This document shows, one piece after another, positions 19,902 to 31,779 of a DNA stretch of 64,000 nucleotides. The stretch's first letter is position 1. Each line of letters starts with the position of its first letter. The notes below the pieces were generated by a model. That model was not told the DNA's origin. It did not search any database and saw only the letters and a program-made list of their open reading frames with translations. Made by a program: the position numbers and the translations under genes. The stretch is from Porphyra umbilicalis (lineage: Eukaryota > Rhodophyta > Bangiophyceae > Bangiales > Bangiaceae): contig KV918782.1 of the NCBI GenBank assembly GCA_002049455.2, positions 1-64,000 on the forward strand, in the 5' to 3' direction.

Positions 19902-22900
19902 TCAGCAGAGTCCCATGGCCTCGACATGCTTGTCGTGCTTGGTCTTGCCGAGCTCCTTCGTCATCGGGTCCGCCACCATGTCGTCCGTTGCACAATGCTC
20001 CAGTGTCACCTTGTCCGTTACGATGACCTCGCGCACAAAGTGGTAGCGAATGTCGATGTGCTTAGTGCGCTTGTGCTCGACGGGGTTCTTGGAGAAGTCA
20101 ATGCACCCGCTGTTGTCGACCTTGATGTTGATCGGCCCGCCCGAGATCGCTGTCCGCAGCCCTTGAGTTGCCACGCTTTGCACGAGCTTGTTGAGCCAAA
20201 CAGCTTCCTTGCTGGCCTCACATAGAGCCATGTACTCGGCTTCCATCGTCGACAGCGCCACCGTCTTTTGCAACTTAGAACCCCAGCTGACGGCTGCTCC
20301 GCCAAAGATGAAGGTGAAGCCCGTCGTAGAACGTCGCGTCTCGTGGTCACCCGCCCAGTCCGCATCACTAAAGCCTTGTACAACACAGGAAGAGTTCTTG
20401 CCGAAGACCAGCCCCTTGTCCATCGAACCCTTGACGTACCGTAGAACGCGCTTGATCGCCGCCCAATGCTCCTTTCCGTAGCACGAAACAAACCGACTCA
20501 GCTTCCCGATAGCGAAGGCGAGGTCAGGACGTGTCCCGACCATCAGGTACATTAGACTGCCGACAGCTTCGCGGTAGGGCAGCGCGTCGTCGCTCTCGTC
20601 GGCCTTGACCAGCTGCAGGCCCACCTCCAGCGGCGTTCCGATCGGGTTGCACTCCGCCATCCCGAACTTCTCCAGCACTTGCGCCGTGTACTTGCCCTGC
20701 GACAGCTTGAGGGTGCCCAACGCCTTGTCACGCCTAATCTCTAGCCCGAGGATGACCTTCGCCTCGCCCAGGTCCTTCATCTCAAAACGCTGGTGCAGAG
20801 CGTCCTCAATCTTGTAGATCGCCGCCAGGCTTGATGCCACCAACAGGAGATCGTTGACGTTCACCAGGACGATGATGATTTTGCCGTCATCCATGAGGAG
20901 GTAGAGGCATGCATCCGGGTCAATGTTGTCAAACCCCTGCGACTTGAGAAAGTCGTCGAGCTTGGCGTACCACATCTTGGGAGCTTGCTTCAGCCCATAC
21001 AGCGCTTGGAGGAGACGACACACCTTGTCAGGATACGTCGGATTGACATAGCCGTCTGGCTGCTCCATGTAGACCTTCTCGTCAAGGTCGCCGTTGAGGA
21101 ATGCCGTCTTGACGTCCATCTGATGTAGCTCCCACCCGTTCGCCGCCGTCATTGCCAGGATGCATCGGATGGTAGTGAACTTGGCCACCGGCGCGAACGT
21201 CTCGTTCAAGTCGAGCCCCTTGATCTGCCGGTTCCCCATGAAGCACAGGCGCGCCTTGTGCCGCGTCGTGTTGTTCCCGTTCTTGTCAGCCTCGTTCTTG
21301 ACCTTGTACACCCACTTGCCCTTCAACACGCGTCGACTGGCCGGGCGATCCGTCAAGCGCCAAGTCTTGTTCTTGCGGATGGCCTCCATGTCCTCGTCCA
21401 TGGCAATCTTCCACTTAGCCGATTCTTGCCCTTGAACGGCTTGCACGTACGTCGTGGGCGCCTCGTGAGCAACCAGGCTCACCGGGCGCCAGTACTTGAC
21501 AGGGGGTCGCCGCGCTCTGCCGCTCCGACGCAGCGTGTCTTTAGAGCCGCCACAACCTTGGTTGTCGTCCGCGGACTTGTCAGATCCATCGTCTTGCTTG
21601 TCATCCTTGTCGTCATTGTCAGCATCCACGTCTTCGCCGTCGCTTGCAGAGCGCAAACCCGTCTCGACTCCGACGTTTTCGTCTCCGGGAAGCTCCTCTG
21701 CAACTTCTGCCACCTCGCTCACGTTCGTCTCGGCGAACACGACGCTTCGTGCCTTGACGACCTTGCCGTCGTCGAGGATGACCTTGTACGCCTTGCTGCC
21801 GTCGGGATAGCCTAAGAAGACGCCCTTCGCCGCCTTGTCGCCAAACTTGCCGTCGATGTGACTCTCGTGCAGCACCACCCAGCATGTCGACCCAAACACC
21901 CGCATGTGGCTTACGTCGGGATTATTTCCGGTCCACAGCTCAAAAGGCGTCTTGCCGACGGGAAGTACCCGGCTGGTGACGCGGTTCTTGATGTAGACCG
22001 CCGTCTTGATGGCATCCGCCCAAAGATCTTGATCGACGTCCTTGTCTCGCATCATGGTGCGAGCCATCTCCACGAGAACTCGGTTGAGCCGCTCAGCAAC
22101 CCCGTTCTGCTGCGGTGTGTCGGGCACCGTGGTCTGGTGCGTCGTGCCGTTCTCATCGTAAAGAGCCTTGAATGCATTCGACACATACTCGCCGCCATTG
22201 TCGGAGCGTAGGATCTTGATCTTGGTTCCCGTGTGCAGCTGGGCCTTCGTCAGCCACTTCTTGTACTCAGAGAGCAGATCGCTCTTCTTCTGCAGGAAGA
22301 CCACGTCTGTCCAGCGGAAAAAGTCGTCAGTGAAGGTGCCAAACTAGAGCGCACCGCCCCGCGACGGCTCCGACATTGGCCCGCCCAGGTCCGAGTGCAA
22401 GAGCTGCAGGCGCTTGCTGACTCGACCTCCTCCCGCACTAGGCATAGGCGTCATAGCCGCCTTCCCATACACGCACGGCTCGCAGACGTCCTTGACCGCC
22501 ATGGAAGAGCACTTGAGTCCATCGATGTCCTTGTTCTTGATCATCCGCTTAACGCCAGCCACGTTGACGTGCCCAAGGCGCTCATGCCAGAGCTGATGAG
22601 AGGCCACCGCAGCAATATCCAACAGTAAGGCCATGTCCAGGTGGTAGAGCCCACTCTTCCGCGTGCCGCACGGAGCGACCTTGTCGCTAATCTTGATGAT
22701 CGTCTTACCGCCCTTGAATGACACTTCCGCCCCACGCTCCTCCATCATGCCGACCGACATGAGGTTGAATCCCATTGTAGGAACATGGAGTACCTTCTCC
22801 AACTTGATCTTGCGCGTCTTGCCGTGAACGATGACATTGAGCACAACGGTTCCGACGCCCGCCGTGGCTACGGACCCCTTGTCGCCCATGGTGACGCTGC

Positions 22901-23950
22901 GTCCCGTGGTCGTCTGGTAGTCGTCGAAGCATTCGCGCATCCAGCACATGTGTGCAGATGCCGCAGAATCGACAAGCCACGACTTGGAGATGTCATCGGT
23001 GTCAGCCGCATTGCCCACCAGACAGATGGCGTCGTCGCTGTCGCTACCGTCGTCAGCCGCAATCGCGGCCACCTTGTCCTGTCTCTGCTTCTTGGCCTTG
23101 AGCTCTGGGCAATCGTGAGAGATATGCCCAAACTTATGGCAGTAGTAACACTCGATCTTGGAGAGGTCACCACGGCGGCCTTGACCTCGATAGTTGGCGC
23201 CGACGAGTGCCATGTCGCCAATGCGCTTTGTCGACGGTGACTTGTCCGCCTGCCGCCGCTCCTCCTGAAGCAAGCGGCTCTTGACAAAGTCGAGGCTCAG
23301 CTCGTCCTCGCCCTTGGCGTCGAGAGCCACCAGCAGGTTCTCGTACTTGGACGTCAGCCCGTTGAGGACGCTCATGGCAACGTCCATCTCCGTCACCTCG
23401 CCGCCCATGGCCTGGAGGTTCTCCCCGAGGTTGCGCACGCGGTTGATGTAGCCCAGCATGCCCTCGCCGACGGTCATTTCGACTGTGTAGAACTCGCGTC
23501 GCGCCTTCATATTGTTCATTCAACTCTTGCGCTGGAAGACGCCTTGCAACGTCGACCACATTTCCGCCGTCGTCTTGCGGCCCGACGCGTGCTCGAGCTG
23601 CTCAGATCCAAGGGCGAGCTCGATGATGGCGCTCGCCTTCTTGTCTCGACGCTTCCACTCCGCTAACTCGCGGGCATCCGCGTTCGTCGGCTTGCCGTCA
23701 TCGTCAAGCATATCGTCCAGGTCGCAAGGGCGCGAGGACCATCTCAATGCGCTGACGCCACTCGTGGAAGTTCGTCTCCGTCAACTTGTCGATCTTGATG
23801 CCGCCCATGCCGGCAGCGCCTCCGTCCATGAAGTCGTCTTGTCGTAGCGCCCGACCTTGCCGAGCCGTGCGCCTTGACCGTCACGTCCTTGAACCACCTT
23901 GACCTCGTCTTCTTCGCGCTTGCCGCGACCGCCGCGACACCAGCTGGCAC
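19902..23950 (-). pseudogene. Copia gag-pol coding relic
   Basis: In element order (right to left): gag from about 23830 down, a CCHC knuckle (CYYCHKFGHISHDC) near 23150, protease (WLVDSAASAHMC) near 22960, the integrase zinc and core region at about 22600-21900, reverse transcriptase around 21400-20700, and RNase H around 20270-20050 (TMEAEYMALCEA). Copia elements place integrase before reverse transcriptase, as here. It is a fossil with a few breaks. Confidence 0.88.
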
Positions 23951-23990
23951 ACCTAGCTCTTGTTACAGCCCCGGCTCTGGGCCCACAACC

Positions 23991-24407
23991 TGTTGAAACG
24001 CAGCTGGGATAGGAGTTGGAGGACCACGGTGAAGTGGTTGAGGGGCTTGAGCTTGTGTGTGTGTGTGCGAACGTGCTTTGTTGTTTTTCCTCAGGTTCCT
24101 CGCCTCTCCCAACCAACATACCCTCTCAAATAGTCTCCACCGGCCCGAGTGCTCCCCCCTCCAGCGCCCACAGCGACGCCCACGCCCTCGCACTAAATCG
24201 AATCACTCAACAAATCAAAAGCCACTAGAGCAAAGCAAAGACCAAATCCAAAACACGCCAACAGTAACGCCCCAAGATGACCCAACACAAGTGTGTGCAA
24301 CTTGACCACGTCTTGAAAATATACCGTCTGCGGTGCCTTAAGGGTCACCGACCATAATCTATTCGCGAACCGCCAGTGGAGTCGGCGACGAGCATCACAG
24401 TCCAACA
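23991..24407 (-). repeat. Copia 5' LTR
   Basis: 417 bp, TGTTGAAAC to AGTCCAACA, about a tenth diverged from the partner LTR at 19449-19866. It abuts Gypsy sequence at 24408. Confidence 0.9.
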
Positions 24408-24735
24408 CATATGGCCTCGGACCATGCCCTTGGGGAGTCGCTTACTCGTATTCCCCGTATCGGTTACTTCCACCCGCCACGTCTGGTTGACGGTGCAGTC
24501 CATGGTGCCAGTTGCCACATGCACGCGATGGCGCTCATACACTTGATGGCGCTGGGTAATGACCCCATTCCCTTGGAATACCTTCTGTACTGGGACGTAC
24601 ATCCGTGACCGCGAGAATAGAACCACCTCGCGTGCCAGACGCACCTTGGCGTTCGCCTCACTAGCGGCACCAGCCTTGTTGAGTTGGTCCGTCCGGGCAT
24701 ACGACACCGTCTTACCCCGACGGAAGATGGGAACC
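24408..24735 (-). mobile_element. Gypsy (Ty3-type) fragment, segment after the protease
   Basis: The minus strand reads LAREVVLFSRSRMYVPVQ and a later LPKGMVRGHM. These fit the linker between protease and reverse transcriptase in Gypsy elements (a VPV and a KGM/GT-V-GH stretch). The matching gag-protease part lies beyond the Harbinger element at 28402-29815 on the same strand, so the two are parts of one fossil split by that insertion. The rest of the polyprotein is lost at the Copia border. Confidence 0.6.
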
Positions 24736-25399
24736 TTAGAGCATACCCAGCAACATCGGTTGCGAACGATCTGCGAACCGTTTAAGAGCGCAACGTGTGC
24801 GCCTATGAGTGGCCAAAAGCGTTTCGGCAGCGATATGCGCAGGCTATGCGAACCCGCTCCGCTCGGATCGAGAGTACTTGTTTTCTTCTATAGGCAGATC
24901 GCAGTGTATGGGAAACGGAGAAGATGACGTTGCTGGGTTGTCGACCTGCGAACTGAAGCCTGCGAGCGGCTTTCTCGTGAGATGTCCACATTCCGACAGT
25001 CCAGTGCTACATTTCAAGCAAACAGGCCATCGATCGACCTCGCGATCACGCTGATCTGGACCCGAATCGTCAGCAAATAAGACGGTCAAGTGAGACACGC
25101 ATCGCGATAAGCTCCAAATGGCTGCAAATTCTTGCGATTGAGTAGACACGACGAGGTCAAACGCAAAAATGTCGGAGACACGTTGGCAGTATCTCGCATC
25201 ATCTCGCGGCACTGTCGCATCTCGCGACCGACAACAGTGATTTGTGGGTCTCTCATTGGTCCGTTCAGCCGGCAGACGCACAGCGTGCGTGCAATTTGGT
25301 GGCGCTTTCGCCTCGATCGACACTGGAGCATTTTGTTCTGAAGCGCCTGTTAGGCGGCCATAAGGTGTCCGCCAGTCACCTTGACGCAGGGCGGGCTCC

Positions 25400-27850
25400 C
25401 GCGCGGCCGCCTGCGGCGGTCGGGTGGCCGGGCTTGCGAGTCTGCCGAGACCCAGCAGAGGCAACATACGATAGCGCCCGGCGCGGAGCGGCAAAATCGT
25501 GCGGCCACATCCGATTTTTGTGTCAGCGATCCGCATGCTCATTGGTCAGACGCGCTGTTCATACGCATCCCGCCGGACACGCCCTGCTGCAGTCCAGTGC
25601 AAGACTGCGCAAGGCCAAAGCAGCGTCGTCACGCCTCGCGTCCCTCTGGACAACGACGGCGCTGTCAATATTGGGCGCCTCTGCAGCCGCTTTTGCGGCC
25701 GCTGAGGCGACGACGGCTGCGGCCGCAGGTGGGGCTCCAGGTGCGGCAGCATCCCCTGCATGTGCGGCTTCTGCATGTGCCGGTGCGGCCGTGTCTCCTG
25801 GGTTTGGCGGAGCGCCCGCTACGCCCGGTGTCGTGGCTGTGAACAGCCGCGAAGCGGCCGCGTCGGCGTCGACCACGGGCCGTACGGTCGAATCCCCGGC
25901 GTCCGGCGCGGCCGCGAGTGCGGCCACATTGCTTCCATCTGCATCTTTTCCCAGTGGCAGCTCCCATGCGTCGCCGTGTGTCGGCGCATCACCAGCTGCG
26001 GTCGCCAGCGCGGCCGTTGCCCGCCGCGCTGCGGCTTCGGCTGATGTTGAATCTGTCAAGCGGAGGAAGGCGCGCGGCCTTAACTCGCTGCAGACCAAGC
26101 ATGCCCCTTCACGGCGGTCGGGGACTCCTTTCCGAGTCCAAGTCGATTCGTGACGCCGCGGCCGCAGAATGCGGCCGCTGGCGCTTCGGGCGACGACGAG
26201 TGGGACGCTTCCTGTGGCACTAGTGGCAGCGATGTCGCGGTTGGTGACTTGCCTTGAGTTATGCCTCTTTTAATTTGCAAGACGGAGTCCTCTCTGCGCG
26301 TTGAGTGTTCGGCTAGTTCACCACAATAATACACGTTTTTTTTTTCCCTTTGCAGGTTTTCTTTTTTCTTACTCTCTGACTCCATCCGACTCACCGACTC
26401 TGTCCGAGAAGCCAGCACGGCACGATCCCTTCACTTATGCACCAGTTACATTGCAGCATGATATTCTACGACGCTCGCGGACATCCGCCACGCCAGACAG
26501 AGCGGTGGCCTCGCCTGTCTTTCCAGAGAAGTGGAAGCCGCCCATGAGTCTTAAGTATCCTAAGTCGACGTGGCGGCCGCGGCCGACGCGCAAATTTGTG
26601 AGGAAAAAAATGCCATGACGGCGAAGAAAAGAACCGTTGAAGACTACACATACGGCTCCGGAAGGGACCTGCGGTCATCGGAAATATGGGCTGCCAGGTC
26701 TTCGCGCAGAGATCTCCCCCTCGATAGGAGGCTGTCGGTATACAGGTTCCTCCTCCTCAGCGATAAACTCAATCAGCTTCTTTGTCGCCACGTCAGTTGT
26801 GAAATTGGACAGCCGGAAATACTCATCCGCGCGATTGTACGACCCCCCGTATGCGGCCACACAGAAGGCGGCCACCAGCCTCTGCAAAACATGAGCTCGT
26901 GGCCGCCCCGTCGCATTGATGCTCAGCCGCCCACACGGCCTGTCGCAAATGGCCTTGTAAACGCGCATAAAAACAGACCGTGGCACACGGAAGCGACGCT
27001 TAAACGTCTCTTCTCCATACTCAGGCGTCTGCTCATCCACACCAAAATAATCCCGCATGATGCCGCGCATACCCTGGTCGAAATCACGTGGCCGGTTGGC
27101 ACGCCGCCCGGCCACAGACCCGACAAAACGCCGTCTGCGCGCTCCCTGCGCCGCATTCCTGTGATGAAGGCGCATCAGGAACAGAGATCGCGCTCCGATG
27201 ACGGCTGAAAGCAGCTCGTCCGCGGAGCCCTCCGACTGCCCGCGGCCGTCATCGCTCGACGACCCAGACCCATCATCAGTCGACGCGTCCATCTCCATCC
27301 ACCAGTGCAGCCGACGTCAGGAGAGGTAGAGCGGTCCAGAAGCGGCCGCAAAGGCGGCCGTCAACACGGCCGCTCACGGCCGCTCACGGCCGCTGCGCCG
27401 GCGAAGGAGACGGGCAGAACGGGGAGACGGGATGGACGACGCCGACGACGGCGGTGCCGCAATCGCGCTCCCACCAACGACGACGGTGGGATCGACGCGC
27501 CGCTGGTGGCGGGCGCACCGTGTCCATCTGTCGCTTCGCGCCCCCCCCCCCACAGAAAGCGCAATTGGCAGGTCCCGGGCGGCCGCGTGACCAATAATGT
27601 CGGCTGTGCGGCGCTGCCTGAAAACCCCCACCCAGGGCCCATTCCCGCGGGTGCGGCTGCGCGCGGACAGTCGCATGCCGGCCACACAACGTTGCGCTGC
27701 GCGGAACCACCCCCCGATTGGCTCCCAGCGCAAATTAGTGGCACCAGCAGCGCGTCAACTGGGGGCCACCCCGCCACAGAATTCCGCTGCACGACCGCAT
27801 TGCGGCCGCGCGCCCACCCATGCGACAGTGCCTCTAGGCGGCCCCCCCCC
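25400..27850. repeat. Cluster of GCGGCCGC / CGGCCGC octamers inside the Harbinger element
   Basis: The palindrome GCGGCCGC, or its seven-base core, occurs about a dozen times (for example near 25402, 25694, 25724, 25856, 25908, 26157, 26174, 26572, 27345, 27581 and 27804), plus related GGCCGCT copies at 27370-27400. The density is far above the surrounding 10 kb. Such internal motif clusters can be transposase or silencing-factor sites, but this is a guess. Confidence 0.55.
26675..27298 (-). pseudogene. Harbinger transposase, N-terminal half
   Basis: ATG 27298 opens with an acidic Ser/Asp/Gly leader, followed by a basic patch and MRGIMRDYFG, ETFKRRFRVPRSVFMRVYKAI, a glycine turn (GRPRAHVLQRLVAAFCVAAYGG), and RADEYFRLSNFTTDVATKKL. 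Harbinger transposases show the same order: D-Y-F-G, F-R-R-R-(F/Y)-R-M-S, A-x-(R/x)-x-L-A-Y-G, D-E-Y. The frame ends after 207 residues, before the DDE triad, against a family length of roughly 350-450. I could not find the catalytic half downstream. Transposition would therefore need an enzyme supplied by another copy. Confidence 0.72.
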
Positions 27851-28401
27851 TCTAATCAAACCGTTTAGCCGTGGGGGGGCCGACCCAGAATCGCGCGTGG
27901 CGGCGGATCTGCACCAGGAAAACCCGTGTCCCGCCCGCCCCCCCCCCACAGGGCCCGACAATGAGCGCCGCCTGCGCCTCAAACGGAATCTGCGGCCACT
28001 CGCGACCGCATGCTCATGAATATCAGATCTCGAGACGCCTGTGCGATCGTCAACGCAACGTGTGTTTGTCTGCGATCTTCCCGATTTGGGTGTTTGACCC
28101 CCGTTTAGACACAATTGTAGACAGATTCGGTTCGCAAAACGTTCGGAAATGCACAAACGTCTGCCCAAACGCCAGTGGTATGGTCGGCCGATGGAAAAAT
28201 GCGAACCTCCTGCGAACCAGCGCCATATTATCCGGTTGGACTTTTATCTGGCCCACCAGTAGCTCGGTTCGCAGATCTGGTTCGCGACGTTGGTGGGATC
28301 ACCGGTTTTCCCATACCTCTGCCCATAACTGGCAAATGTGCCACGTTAAACGAATAATACGCGAAAGCGGTTCGCAACCGACGTTGCTGGGTATGCTCTT
28401 A

Positions 28402-29815
28402 CATCCATTTAGTAACTGGACGTACCCCTTGGGCCCGAAGATTTTGGGGACATGGACGTCAGTGTAGTCGGTCCCTAGGAGTAGGGGGACCGACATGGCG
28501 CGCACTACTCCACACGTGACTGGGGTGGAGTGAGTGCCGACTCGCACCGTAAGAGTCACGGTGCCCGTGATGGGAAGGAGTTCCACATTCACGTCAAACA
28601 ACTGGGCGGTCGCCGCGTCTAGGGGCGCCACCTTCATCTCCGGGGGGAGCAGCGCTTTTTGTCCTGGGGAGACGCACGACCCCGTGTCGACAATGACACG
28701 GAGGACTGACCCACACCCCGCGTCCAGCCAGATGCGACTTGCCGCCTGATAGCTGGACCCCGTCAGGATGGCCAACACGTTCCGGCCGTCCACCCCCTTC
28801 GGGAGGGGCGCGTCCCTAGGGCGGATCCCCTTGGGTCGGGATTGCATGCTTACTGGTATCACATGCACGCCCCGCGTTGGGTCCACCGGTCGCCGCGGGG
28901 AGGGCCCAACACCGGTGCTTACTCGTTTCCCTCCTCGAACTCAGAAGAGGTGCCCGGTCCGCACTCGGGCTCGCTCTGCAGTTCCCCCTTCTCAAGCGGC
29001 GTCGACTCCTCGCCACTTGAGCTGCAGTCCTCGTTGGGAATGGCAACGGCTACTCGCCGGCCCATCCGCTGGGTATCGCGGAAACCTGAGGGCGTCCCGA
29101 GAGGGGACCAGCGACTGGCCATCGCCAATCGGTCACGTAGGCGTGTGTCAAAGTTGGGGCACACCTCGGCCCAATGACCCACCTTGCCACACTGCCAGCA
29201 AGGGTACTCTCCCGCCCGGGGTTTGGGTCGGGAAGACTCATCCTTCTGTCGGGACCGGCGGCGTGAGTTGTCGCCGCCCTTGAGAGTCGAGCCGTTCAGT
29301 GCCCTGGGTCGAAACGCCTCGTACCAAGCGCCGGGAGTAGGGGCGTCCACGGCCCCGACGACCCGAACGGGGGTGTACCGCAGTGGGTGACCCCGTGTTC
29401 CCCCTGTGACCCGGGGAAGTGCGGCCGCATGAGCTTGTCGCCGGAGCCGGGCCTCCTCCGCGAGCACTTCTCGCTCCTTGGTCTGCTCCTTAAGCTGCTC
29501 AAGTCGTAGCCAGAGATTTTCGTCGCCCTTAGTCTGGGCGACGCGAGCTAACTCCGCCATAGTCATGGCAAAGGGGAAGTGAGAAAGAGCGGAACAGGGT
29601 GTGCAATAGTAGAATGAGATCAAGAGAGGGGGAACAGTATGAAAAAGCAAGTAGGGGACCGGTACATGCGTCGCTGGGGTACTACAGGTACTGAGGTACG
29701 GTACAGTCATGGCACAAGCTCGACGACGGTGATACGTGGACGAGACTGCACGTGCTGCTCTCCGAGTGCGACGGAGGACAGTACCAGGCTCGGCCGCGTG
29801 CTCTGGGAGTGCCAC
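28402..29815 (-). mobile_element. Gypsy (Ty3-type) gag-protease fossil
   Basis: Minus strand: a gag part from about 29566 with coiled-coil-like sequence (LEQLKEQTKEREVLAEEA), a CCHC knuckle (CWQCGKVGHWAEVC) near 29190, and an aspartic protease (VIVDTGSCVSP) near 28690 with its later VPLLLGTDY at about 28475. These identify a Ty3/Gypsy element. It is a fragment with at least one break between gag and protease, interrupted at 28398 by the Harbinger insertion. I identified no LTR. Confidence 0.75.
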
Positions 29816-29925
29816 GGCCAGGCGCGGCCGCTACAGCCGCGCGTGCGGCGGAGAGGCTGTGCGCTCCCCCCCACGCACCGGATACGTCGGACACCTACGT
29901 CTGGCAGGCTGCGCGACGGGCGCGG

Positions 29926-30110
29926 ATCACCATGTGAGATCACCGGTCGGCCCCGGCTGGGTGCGCCGGATAGTGAGCACTCTCGAGAAACGATGGACAC
30001 TGTTGCCTGGCGGCGGGTTGGAGGGGGCGGAGCACCATGTGAGATCACATGTCGGCGGTGGACGGGTGGACCGGATACTGAGCAATCTCGGGAAACGATG
30101 CAAAATATTT
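29926..30110. repeat. Two-unit tandem repeat of about 103 bp
   Basis: Two copies begin CACCATGTGAGATCAC (29929 and 30032). Each contains CCGGATA(G/C)TGAGCA and CTCGRGAAACGATG about 60 bp in. They lie upstream of the Gypsy gag and could be part of its 5' region. Confidence 0.7.
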
Positions 30111-30751
30111 ACCACATGCAATCACACATGCAATCAAATTCACGCCGCCGTTGCCAACAGAGATCTGCAGCAATACTGTAATCAGCACCGGCGACGTTTC
30201 AGCGTACCTTGACTGGCTGCTAGACCAGGGTTTAGGGACTCATCGCACCAGCACGTGGTTCTGGTTCTACGTGATTAATGCAACATGCATATGACGTGAC
30301 GCGACGGCGACAAATACGTCAACTTACGGTTTTCGTGCCCCGCATCTCCCGCTGGAGAGCAGTAGGCTGCTCCACGCATGTCCTGTATCCGGCTCTGAGA
30401 GGGCATCTGCGCCTGCTCAGGGAGGTCGTGAGGTCCAGCTCTGCGGGGCACTGACCCACGGAGATCCTGCTCTGGTGCTCAGGAGCTATGCGCTCGCCTC
30501 ATATCCGACTCCCTGAGAGCGTACGCCTTCTCTTTGGCAGATCCGAGTCACTCTGTAGGGCTGCGCCCATAGCTACGCCCACCATACCTGATCCTGGAAT
30601 TACTCCACTGTGCCTGAGACCTCGCTACGCTTTCGGAGCGCACGGTGCGGACGGTGACTGACACGTGCGGAGATACACTTCTCGACTGCCTCCCTGATGC
30701 GCTTGCGGAGCGACCGACGTTGAATGAGACGCGGTCACGGTTGCAGATACA
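30111..30751. other. Intergenic, nothing recognised
   Basis: This is a moderately GC stretch before the unrecognised gene at 30752. There is no convincing frame or repeat. Confidence 0.5.
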
Positions 30752-31779
30752 ATGCCCAGCAGCGATTCTGGTTATGCTCCTGATGCTCCCCCCCCATCTC
30801 CAGTTGTCAATGGCGCCCTGTTCGCGAGCGTCTGGAACGCGCATGGAGTACGTTTCCCGCTTGAATCAGTGGTGTTTCGTGCACGGCTTATATCCGAGTT
30901 CCTATCTCGGATGATCCCTGATCTATTACTGGTTTTACGAGTTTTCGGACGTTGTCTAACCCATACGCGTCATCCTCGTACTCGTGCCTTTCTGCCGCTG
31001 TGTTGCACCACTTGCTGAACCAGGATGACTTGAGTGTTCTGTTTTCGCGGTACGCGCAGGCGATGCTAAAGAAGATCTCCAATGGAACAGTGAGCCCTGG
31101 GAAAAGTGGTAGCGCCGTGGACTCGCCCGAACACGATTGCCTCTCCTGGCTGGCCCCCCCTGGACAGCTGGAAGGACCTCACTCAGACTGTACTTGCTCA
31201 CTTCGTGCGGGCATGACCAAAGCTGTCGAGAAGTACGCGAACCAGATAGATTACGCTGCTAACAGCTGGTCAGGAAACAGACGTGCTGTAAAGATGGCTT
31301 TGAAGAAGGCTCTACGCACTCGCTGCAACCGAAGACGCACCTCTACTCGACTGCTTGCATATCGGACTTTCGGAGTATACATGGACAGTGGTGTACCGGA
31401 GGCATCCATGGAACGCCTGGTCCTCAGTGCGGGCGCAGAAAATGTCGCTTCGGGCGGCGCGCTGGCCGAGAGCACAGTCGTTGGGTACCGACTGAAGCTG
31501 AAAGACGGTGACGACGAGGTCGATCGAGCGCTTGATCTGAACGAAGCGGCCGCGACAATCATTGCTGAGCTTCTGTTTCTGGACTCAAGTGAAGTGTGGA
31601 CCTCTGTGCGAGCAGCCGGAGCCGCTTGTCTGAATAGCTATGTGGATACTGCACAGTACCCACAGTTTCTGCGCCCGGAGAGTACCGAGGCTCGCAACGG
31701 CGTCGTCCGGTGCATGCGGGATGAGTTGCACGACCTCAAGGCTGGCGATGTCAATCTCTCCGATGGAGAACCAGACTAG
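30752..31779 (+). CDS. Unrecognised protein, family copy 1
   Basis: A first piece from ATG 30752 reads MPSSDSGYAPDAPPPSP and VWNAHGVRFPLESVVFRARLI. About 100 bp later the main frame (from about 31000 to 31779) reads LFSRYAQAMLKKISNG, HDCLSWLAPPGQLEG, VEKYANQIDYAANSW, YRTFGVYMDSG, VDRALDLNEAA and RPESTEARNGVVRCMRDEL. The frame changes between the two pieces, so there may be a small intron or a break. A diverged homologue at 50691-51667 on the other strand conserves all these blocks, including Cys/His pairs, so the protein is real and has been under constraint. I recognise no domain. It could be a host family or a passenger of a mobile element; no terminal repeats were found around it. Confidence 0.6.

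Larger units (their letters stand above)
19449..24407 (-). mobile_element. Ty1/Copia LTR retrotransposon, old and broken
   Basis: LTRs of about 417 bp begin TGTTGAA and end CCAACA. Between them on the minus strand lie, in Copia order, gag with a CCHC knuckle, aspartic protease, integrase, reverse transcriptase and RNase H. The two LTRs differ at roughly one site in ten over the part I compared by eye, so insertion is old. The coding region carries about three or four breaks. No matching 5-bp target duplication is seen: the flanks read GGCCG on the left and CATAT on the right. It borders a Gypsy fragment at 24408. Confidence 0.93.
24739..28398. mobile_element. Harbinger (PIF) DNA transposon, 3,660 bp, with both ends and TTA target duplication
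   Basis: The left end GAGCATACCCAGCAAC and the reverse complement of the right end share a 29-bp terminal inverted repeat with one mismatch (A/G at position 17). TTA flanks it on both sides (24736-24738 and 28399-28401), the canonical TWA target of this superfamily. Subterminal TGCGAAC copies sit near both ends (about 24762, 24773, 24950; 28120, 28205, 28262). Inside are a transposase N-terminal frame (26675-27298, minus) and Ala-rich frames near 25560-26100 on both strands. No DDE catalytic half is recognisable, so it is probably non-autonomous. It is inserted in a Gypsy element. Confidence 0.9.

Noticed and set aside
25242-26153. 303-codon Ala/Ser-rich plus-strand frame as the second Harbinger protein
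   Set aside because: The opposite strand has a similar Ala-rich frame and neither shows a Myb/SANT or trihelix pattern I can point to. Kept only as a remark in the Harbinger entry.
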